Below, piece by piece: positions 1-6,400 of a stretch of DNA of 12,687 bases (its first letter is position 1; each line of letters starts with the position of its first letter). The notes beneath the pieces were generated by a model that was not told the DNA's origin, did not search any database, and saw only the letters and a list, made by a program, of their open reading frames with translations. This stretch comes from Pleurotus ostreatus/Saccharomyces cerevisiae fusant. Taxonomy: Eukaryota > Opisthokonta. The position numbers and the translations under genes are program-made. The DNA is taken from contig JAMQCK010001046.1 in NCBI GenBank assembly GCA_024196135.1, positions 1-12,687 on the forward strand. Direction: 5' to 3'.

Positions 1-403
1 TGCGGAGTCGCGTCCGCTGGGTCACCGCGAGTAGACGCGAGGAGGCTGAGTGGTCGCCCTTTGGCGAGTAGCGTACTCACAATCGACTAATGATAGTCCG
101 ACTTGTGAGTACTCGGAACCTGAGAGTATCAGATCTCCTTTCAACCCGCGCAGGCGCGTGCCTCAGCTTGAAGGTCTTAGCGACAAGATGAGATTGCGAT
201 AGGTAGAGTTGAATGATGATGTCTAAGCGGTCGTCCGCGGCCCGGAATCGGACGCGGGTGACCACGTGATCGTATGTACTGCGTGACCGCGCTGTAGGCG
301 CTTGTGTATCCTAAGCCTATCGTAAGTGAAAGTCCAGTACTCCCTATCCTAGCGTCGCCCGTGTGCGAGGAGTAAGTAGTGATGAAAAAGCCCCGACCCT
401 ACA
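1..403 (-). repeat. 3' LTR (left copy)
   Basis: Positions 1-390 recur without any difference I can find at 12298-12687. I place the inner end at 403 rather than 390. Position 1 begins TG and positions 402-403 are CA, which gives the TG...CA termini usual for LTRs, and the purine tract lies immediately inside at 404. In the sense direction the LTR therefore begins TGTAGGG and ends CTCCGCA. The right copy is cut by the window edge 13 bases before this point, so the extra 13 bases cannot be compared. This copy should supply 3'-end processing of the element RNA. No clear TATA box or polyadenylation signal was recognised. A CACGTG palindrome lies at 263-268, and a 10-bp inverted repeat lies at 73-112. 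Confidence 0.9.
73..112. repeat. 10-bp perfect inverted repeat inside the LTR
   Basis: GTACTCACAA at 73-82 is the exact reverse complement of TTGTGAGTAC at 103-112, with a 20-base loop. The same structure occurs at 12370-12409 in the other LTR. An adjacent smaller hairpin (GAGTA, three bases, TACTC) lies at 66-78, and the palindrome GAGTACTC lies at 107-114. In this LTR class it could be a transcription-factor site pair or an RNA hairpin near the end of the transcript. Its function is not known. Confidence 0.75.
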
Positions 404-417
404 AAGCCCCCCACTCC
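404..417 (-). other. polypurine tract (plus-strand primer site)
   Basis: Read in the sense direction, this stretch is GGAGTGGGGGGCTT, directly followed by the inferred LTR start TGTAGGG. LTR retrotransposons carry a short RNase-H-resistant purine run exactly here, which primes second-strand DNA synthesis. The tract is not perfectly purine (one T, then CTT at the end). It begins 18 bases after the stop codon of the second ORF, so there is almost no 3' spacer. Confidence 0.75.
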
Positions 418-435
418 GAACCAGGGCGAACGCGC

Positions 436-3174
436 TTAGCGGAACAGGGGCAAGCGGCGAACGCGGTAGTCGGAGTTGATCCACGAAAGCTTGAGAGAGC
501 CCTCCTTGACCTCGTAAGCCCAGTCGAACAGCGCGACCCAGGCGCGAGCCGTGCCCAACGACATGGCGGGCTGGCGACGGTCCGCGTACTCGCGTTGTAG
601 AGAGTTGCGGCGACCTGTCAGTTGCTTCTCCCAGCGGCTCCTAGAGAGAGCGGTGCGTGTGCCGTTCTCGAGTCCGTTTACGATGTCGAGAAAGTAGCTC
701 TCTTCCGCCTCGTTCCACTCCCCCGACCCCGGCCACAGCTCCGCCCACAGGTCGGGAGGCGGGAAGAGCCAGTGCAGTTTCTTGCCGTCTCTGCCGATGA
801 CTAGACCCAGCATTTTGTTGATATCGCGCTCCGACAGCTTCTCGAATATGATCTCCTCCCTCAGCCCGTATGGGTGACGCACTTTACCCGTCTTGTACAG
901 GCGAGTTGCTAAGTGCACACCCGTTCCGACGCGGTCCTTGAGAATGTCGGCGCCGTAGTGCGCGGCTATGGCCGATACGAAGCCCCCGTGGTAGACGAAG
1001 GACGGTCCTTGCTCCAAGCGGCAGAGGTCCTTGACCATGGACTTGTAGTCCGCGTACAGCTCGCCGCCTCCGTCCTTGAACTGGAGGTACTCGCCCTTGA
1101 AGTGGTCGGGTTCCTCCCCTACGATCTCGCGGGCTGCTTCCGGTAGTTTCGTGTCCGTCGAGACGCCGGCTTCGAATCTGACCCCGGCCAGAAGGCACAG
1201 GCGCAGTAAGTCTGCGGCGTCGCGCACGCCCTGTGTCTCCAACCACAGGTACACCCGTAGGCGGTCCGCGTCCAGCGGAAAGCGTAAGTATCCGTTGTGG
1301 AGGAAGTCCCACACCCACTTGACTTTGAAGAAGTCGTGGTCCTCGCGAGGATAGTCCCGGGGGGACAGAGAGCGCAAGAGAGAAGGGAAGGCGGAGCGAA
1401 GTATTGTGTACCGTTGCTGCCAGAGAGGGGAGCCCGGCTGGGCCACGTCGTCTCGTACGATGCGAAGAGGGTCGGGGACGACGAATCCCGCTGGCGCGTC
1501 GGGGATGCGCACGCCCCTCCGGGGGGATGCGCTGCGACGGCGGCCCATCGACTCGCTGAACGGCAGGTCGCTCGCGGTGTCCGTGCGCCAACTGGAGTGG
1601 GTAGTAGGCGGCGGTGAGCCTGTGTCCTTGGCGAATCCTCCCATCCTACGTATGAGTGAAGCGGCAGTCACGTTCCTAGCGCTTTCCTCTCCCTCGGTCT
1701 CCGGGTCGCTCAGGCGCGTGACGAGGTAAGGAGTGCTTCCTTCGTCCCCGTGGTGCTCGTCGGGCGAGGGCGGCAGCACTGAGTGCTCCAGGACAGGGGT
1801 TCTGGGGTAGAAGAGGCGCTCGAGCTCCACTAGCGCCGTGGGCTTGTCGAGAGGGACTGCTTGCAAGACTTCCCCTGTCAGCGCGTCGTAGCGCCCTCCT
1901 CCCCAAGGCGCGCAACGCAAGCGGTACATCTCTCGCCGCTCGTCCACCGTCAGGTCGACCCGTTCGCCGAGCTTCTCTCCGTTCTTAGTCTGCGTGGCGA
2001 CAGATCCGAACTCGTAAGTAGCTCGCACCGACCCCTCGTCCGCGTCTCGCATGGACCACGCCTCGATCACGACGTACGCAGCTCCTCCTCCCGGGTCCTT
2101 CTCGTACCACTCGTACCTGTCCAAGCTACGCTGGATGGCCTCGGGGTCCTTCAAAGGCACGCACTTCCAACCTTCGTGAAATTGCACCACGTACGTCTTC
2201 TTGGGGTCGTAGAGCGTCGAAGGCGAGCCTCGAGTGCGAGCTCTCTTGTCCTGCAGGAAGTGGTCGAAAGACGTCGCGTCCTTCTTTCCATAGACGATGG
2301 CGGGTATGTCCTCTGTGGAGGGCTCGCTCTCCGAGTTGCACCTAGCCCAGTAGTAGCCGGTCAGCACTGCCGAATCGAGGCGATCGAAGCGGGGCTGCGC
2401 GTTCACGGCCTCCGACCAGACGTAGGCGAAAGGTACGTTGGCGCGGAGGAGAAGGGGTATGTTGATATGGCTCCAGTCCGATAGGAGGTTGATGAAGCAG
2501 CCCCGAGTAGGGCGCTCGGGGAGACGCAGAGAGTCGACGAAGGCCTGATCATCGGCGTCGAGCGCTCGACGCCACCAAGACGGCTGCGAATGCATCAGAT
2601 AGTTGAGCTCTCCTAGGTTCAGGCGAGCCTCCATTTTCAAGGAGTAGATGACGTCCGCGACCTCGTCAAAGGACTCGTAGACGCGTATGAGGTCGACCCA
2701 CGTGTCGTCGGAGAGAGGGCGTAGCAGACCTCGGCCCTCGTCTTCCACTCCTTCGGAGGGGAATTGGCGTAGGATCTTGTGGCAGCAGTCGAGGGTCTTG
2801 GTCTGTATCTCCACATACTTCTGCTTCCAGGTGGAGCGGATTCTGTACCCTCCTCCCTGTATGCTGTCGTAGTCCGCGTCCTCGTAATCATTCAGAATGA
2901 ATTCGATTGGGTCCGCCGCGTAGTCTCCGTCTCCCAGGTTATCCAGGACCATGAACGCCTCCTGCGGGCCCCGTGGCGTCGCGAAGTCGGGTAGCGCGTT
3001 GAGGTGCCGGTTGTCCGGGTGGACGTAGCGTCGCGTGGGGAGGCTGGCTAGGAGGAGTTTGGACGACTCGGGTCCGAAAGCGACGAAATTCTCCCCCTCT
3101 GCGACGTACAGATCGGGAAGATCTCGAGGAGAGAACTCGTCGGGGCGCAGGGCGAGAGTGGAGAGGATTGGCAT
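436..3174 (-). CDS. ORF2: 912-residue protein of unknown function in env position
   Basis: This intact ORF lies between pol and the 3' LTR, in the element's sense direction. I recognise no domain in it and give it no function. It has two apparently folded parts. Residues 1-460 are rich in Trp and Tyr, with blocks such as GCFINLLSDW near 225-234 and YVVQFHEGW near 328-336. Residues 565-912 include VKWVWDFLHNGYLRFPLD near 618-635. A low-complexity Ser/Pro/Glu/Arg linker (about 465-560) joins them, with a basic RRRSASPRR patch near 545-553. I see no signal peptide, transmembrane segment, fusion peptide or furin-type processing context, which argues against an envelope protein. The start ATG has A at -3 and no upstream ATG in the spacer. 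The stop lies 18 bases before the polypurine tract. It could be a captured host gene, an accessory replication or silencing-evasion factor, or a C-terminal extension of Pol made by splicing. Confidence 0.85.
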   Translation of the reverse strand: MPILSTLALRPDEFSPRDLPDLYVAEGENFVAFGPESSKLLLASLPTRRYVHPDNRHLNALPDFATPRGPQEAFMVLDNLGDGDYAADPIEFILNDYEDADYDSIQGGGYRIRSTWKQKYVEIQTKTLDCCHKILRQFPSEGVEDEGRGLLRPLSDDTWVDLIRVYESFDEVADVIYSLKMEARLNLGELNYLMHSQPSWWRRALDADDQAFVDSLRLPERPTRGCFINLLSDWSHINIPLLLRANVPFAYVWSEAVNAQPRFDRLDSAVLTGYYWARCNSESEPSTEDIPAIVYGKKDATSFDHFLQDKRARTRGSPSTLYDPKKTYVVQFHEGWKCVPLKDPEAIQRSLDRYEWYEKDPGGGAAYVVIEAWSMRDADEGSVRATYEFGSVATQTKNGEKLGERVDLTVDERREMYRLRCAPWGGGRYDALTGEVLQAVPLDKPTALVELERLFYPRTPVLEHSVLPPSPDEHHGDEGSTPYLVTRLSDPETEGEESARNVTAASLIRRMGGFAKDTGSPPPTTHSSWRTDTASDLPFSESMGRRRSASPRRGVRIPDAPAGFVVPDPLRIVRDDVAQPGSPLWQQRYTILRSAFPSLLRSLSPRDYPREDHDFFKVKWVWDFLHNGYLRFPLDADRLRVYLWLETQGVRDAADLLRLCLLAGVRFEAGVSTDTKLPEAAREIVGEEPDHFKGEYLQFKDGGGELYADYKSMVKDLCRLEQGPSFVYHGGFVSAIAAHYGADILKDRVGTGVHLATRLYKTGKVRHPYGLREEIIFEKLSERDINKMLGLVIGRDGKKLHWLFPPPDLWAELWPGSGEWNEAEESYFLDIVNGLENGTRTALSRSRWEKQLTGRRNSLQREYADRRQPAMSLGTARAWVALFDWAYEVKEGSLKLSWINSDYRVRRLPLFR

Positions 3175-3428
3175 TCTGCTGGAGGGAAAGTACGTCGATA
3201 TCGAACAATCACTTTTCCTTCTCCCGCGAGTACTCTAGTCGATAGCGACTCAGCAGCGCTGCGCGGGTGCAGATGAGGGTAGAAGGAAAGCGGGGAGACG
3301 GTGAGGATAGGCGGATGACGGATCAGCCACGCGCTCGCTTATTTACTGCACGTTCCCGCGCGCGCGACGGGCGTGTTCTATTACACACGACTGTACAAGG
3401 TGGTTAGTGGCTCCAGGACTTTCGATAC
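3175..3428 (-). promoter_or_regulatory. pol-ORF2 spacer with promoter-like and splice-like signals
   Basis: This 254-nt gap holds no gene. In the sense direction it contains no ATG at all. It has a TATA-like TAAATAAG (3345-3338), then a long pyrimidine-rich stretch (about 3311-3271), then the ORF2 start. Fungal promoters often have CT-rich blocks next to the transcription start, so an independent ORF2 promoter is plausible. The spacer also holds a pyrimidine run ending in CCAG and CAG just before the ORF2 ATG, suited to a 3' splice site, and a 14-base all-purine run (3225-3212). The palindrome GAGTACTC (3228-3235) is shared with the LTRs. These signals suggest competing ways to express ORF2, and none can be proven from sequence. 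Confidence 0.45.
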
Positions 3429-3432
3429 TTAC
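3391..3432 (-). other. candidate 42-nt mini-intron overlapping the pol stop codon
   Basis: In the sense direction, GTAAGTAT starts at 3432 and contains the TAA stop of Gag-Pol (3431-3429). A consensus branch site CTAAC lies at 3407-3403, and a TACAG acceptor ends at 3391, 13 bases past the branch adenine. The order and spacing fit very short fungal introns. Removing it would replace the last residue (Leu) with three others and then meet a new TAA, so Gag-Pol would barely change. The same donor could instead use acceptors ending at 3179 or 3176 (254 or 257 nt), either of which joins the ORF2 frame. The donor match is strong. Actual use is unproven. Confidence 0.4.
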
Positions 3433-6400
3433 AAGCCGTGTTCCTCTTTGTACTCCTTGAGGGTGTCGGCGGCGTTTTTCAGGTCGAGTTCGGTGCGCCA
3501 GCTATCGTAACGCGGTCCGTAGCCAGACCATCTTATTTTGTAAACTTGTTTCTTCTTGCGCGCGTCCCACTTGTGCTCAAGGATTCTGTCGATCTCGAAC
3601 TCTCCGTGCGCCATCCTTCCGTCTCTAGTGTCGCCGAGTTGGGTCCTCCCTTCCTTGAACTCCTCGGGAGGCTCGTGGTAGAGTTTGAGGTGGTCGATGT
3701 TAAAGACAGGGAAGTTCGTGTAGCGATCGTCCATTCGCAGGCGGTACGTGTTGGGATTGATGCGCTGGACTACTTCAAAGGGGCCTATCCACCTCTGGTG
3801 CAGCTTGCGCCCGGGGCCCTTTGACTCGATCCACTTCAGAGAGTGAGGATTGACGAGGACGCGGTCCCCCGTCTTGAAGTCCGGTACTGGCTTCCTTCCT
3901 TTGTTGTATTCCTTCGCCTGGTCTTCCTGCGCTTTGGCTATGGCGTCCCGGGCGGCTTCCCTCTTCATCTGCAGCATCTCGAGGAACTGGCTGGCCTCCG
4001 TGCCCTTGCCCTTCGGCGCGTTCTGCCCGAACTTGTTGAGGAAGTCCGTCGGCGAGCGGGGCTTGAATCCTAGGAGAAGCTGGAACGGCTCCTCCCTCGT
4101 CGACTTGTGTTTCGTCGAGTTGTAAGCGAATTCGAGGAAGTGTATAAAGTTGGCCCACTCCTCGGGGTCTTGGGAGACGTAGGCGCGTAGCATCGTCTCG
4201 AGGTGCCTGTTGAGGACTTCTGTCTGTCCGTCGTGCTGCGGGTGATGCGCCGAGGACATGAGTAGGTCGGTCTTCAGTTCGCCGGCTACCTCCTTCCAGA
4301 AATCGAACGCCCATCTCGAGTCTCGGTCCATGATGAGGCTGCTCGGCACTCCGAACTTGCATACCAGGTGCTTGACGAACAGGCGGGCAAAGCCTTTCTT
4401 GTTGAGCTTCGTCTCGGTGGGCACGAATTGTGCGTGCTTCGAGAAGCGGTCCACCAGGACTAGGATGGCATCGAAGCCGCAGGAGGGAGGGAGCTCCGTA
4501 ATAAAGTCCATAGATACTGACTCGTATGGGAGGTGCGGTACAGGATTTGGGATGAGGGTTCCGAATCGCTTGGCATTCGCGAGCTTGCTCTTCTGACATA
4601 CGTCGCATGACGCGCAAAACTTCTCCAAGTCTGCCTTCATGCGCTGCCAGTAGAACTTGCTGCGCAGTTTCGCCCACAGCTTGAAGTGACCTCCATGCGC
4701 GGTCTCGATGGGATTTTCGTGAGCTTCCTCCAGGATGCGTCTTCTCTGCGACGCTGGTACGCATAAGCGTGGCACGTAGTCCGCGTCGAGGAAGTACAGG
4801 AGGCCCGACTCGTCTCGGAAGAATCGTCGTCCTGGGGTCCACTCTCCTGATGATTCCTGCGCCTCCTGATACCTTCCTTTCAGGTGGGGGTCGTGCATGT
4901 AGCCGTCGACGAACTCCTTCACTCTGTCGGGATTTAGGTGGACGAGGATTGCCGGCGGTCCTTCGAACAATCGGCGATACGCTTCCCGGTTCTGTAGCTC
5001 GTCTAAAGGCTCGCCCGTGTGGTCCATCTCGTCGCTTGCCTGTCCTTTCTTGTCTTCATTCTGGGCCGTTTCCTCGTTACCTTGCTCCTTCGTCTCGTCT
5101 TGCGCGTCCTCTTTAGTCGGTCCTTTACCAGTGTTCTCCTGCTTTCCCGCCCCCCGGCGTGCGAGGCGAGACGATCTCCGCGTCGCGTAAGCCTCCGGCG
5201 CGTTGACGACGCAGTCCTCCCAGGATTGGACCATGAAGGATTCCCCAGTCGCCCCGTCCGCGAACGCTCTCCGCGCCGCCTTGCGTCGCGCGCCCTCCTC
5301 TCTTAAGGTGGCTTCCGCGTCGTCCGTGGTGATGGACGCTTTTGTCTGGGGCGCTGGTGATACATGTGCTGGCGGCTCGCGCGGTATACGGCTGAGAGGG
5401 TCCACGTTCGAGTGAACTCGCCCTGCTCTGTGTACGATTTCCAGCCCCGGCGCGAAGCCCGCGTAGATAATTCCCCAGGAGGCGAGGCGGCGGTTGCTGT
5501 TCTCGTAGGTGCGCGCCCACTGCAGCGCGCTGTGGTCTGTGACTAGGAGTATCTTCGATCCTTCCAGGAATGGCTGGAACTTGACTAAGCCTTCCTTTGC
5601 TGCGAGAGCTTCCCTTTCCGTCGCGCTGTAGCGGCTCTCAGCTCCTTTGAACGACCGCGACCAATAGCCGATCACCCGTTCTACATGGACCGTGGTGTCC
5701 TCGAAGTCGTCCGCCCATTGGCCCGGGGGCGGCACGTCGTCGACCTTGCCGGATATGCGCGTGACTAGCCGGGGCAATGGCTGTCTTGCTTCGTACAGCG
5801 ACTTGAGGCGGTCGTACGTCTTCGTTCCTTTCAGGTCGGCTATCTTCATGGGTTGCACTTGCTGGAGCGCGCATCCCAGCGCGTAGTCCGAAGCGTCGGT
5901 ATACAATCGGTAGGGTAGCCCCTCGATCGGGTGCCCCAGTACCGGGGCATTCTGCAGCGCCTTTTTCGCTTGGAGGAAGGCAAACTCCTCCTCCGCCCCC
6001 CAGCGCCACGGGGCTCCCTTCTTGAGTAGGGCATGCAAGGGGGAGCAGATGTCGGAGTAGTAAGGTATGAAGGCATTGAAATACACGGTCATCCCGAGGA
6101 ACGTCGCGAGCTCCGAGCGATTGTTGGGTCTCTTCATTTCGAGGACAGCGCGAACCTTCTCGTAGTGCGTCGAGAGCCCCAGTCTAGAGACTTTGTGACC
6201 TAGAAGGATGATAGAGTCGTAAAATAGGTGGCATTTTGCCGGTGACAGGGTGATCTTGGCGTCTTCTATTGCTTGTAGGACCTTGTCGAGATGCGCGATG
6301 TGGTCTTCGAATGAGCGAGAGTAGACGACGATATCGTCTATGTAGACGAGTGCGAACAGCCAAAGGTAGGGTGCAAGGACTGAGTTCATTACCCTCTGAA

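Noticed and set aside
77..265. 62-codon ORF inside the LTR, repeated at 12374-12562
   Set aside because: It is duplicated only because the LTR is duplicated. It is short, with no codon bias or recognisable motif.
379..600. Plus-strand ORF crossing the LTR inner edge into ORF2
   Set aside because: It runs over the polypurine tract and antisense to ORF2, and has no support as a gene.
884..1591. 235-codon minus-strand ORF in another frame of ORF2
   Set aside because: It overlaps ORF2 completely and its Arg/Pro/Gly-rich translation is typical of an out-of-frame reading.
1861..2484. 207-codon ORF on the plus strand inside ORF2
   Set aside because: It is an antisense shadow of a GC-rich gene. 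It has Val/Leu/Arg/Ser-rich composition with no domain and no regulatory context.
436..3174. ORF2 as a retrovirus-like envelope gene
   Set aside because: No signal peptide, no membrane anchor, no fusion-peptide-like segment and no cleavage site were seen. Position alone is not enough.
3253..3262. 10-bp palindrome GCAGCGCTGC in the spacer as a terminator or operator
   Set aside because: It has no loop or T-run, and a single short GC palindrome is expected by chance in GC-rich DNA.
3775..4842. 355-codon minus-strand ORF in another frame of the integrase region
   Set aside because: The integrase frame is unambiguous by its motifs. The alternative frame is Arg- and Pro-rich with no family pattern.
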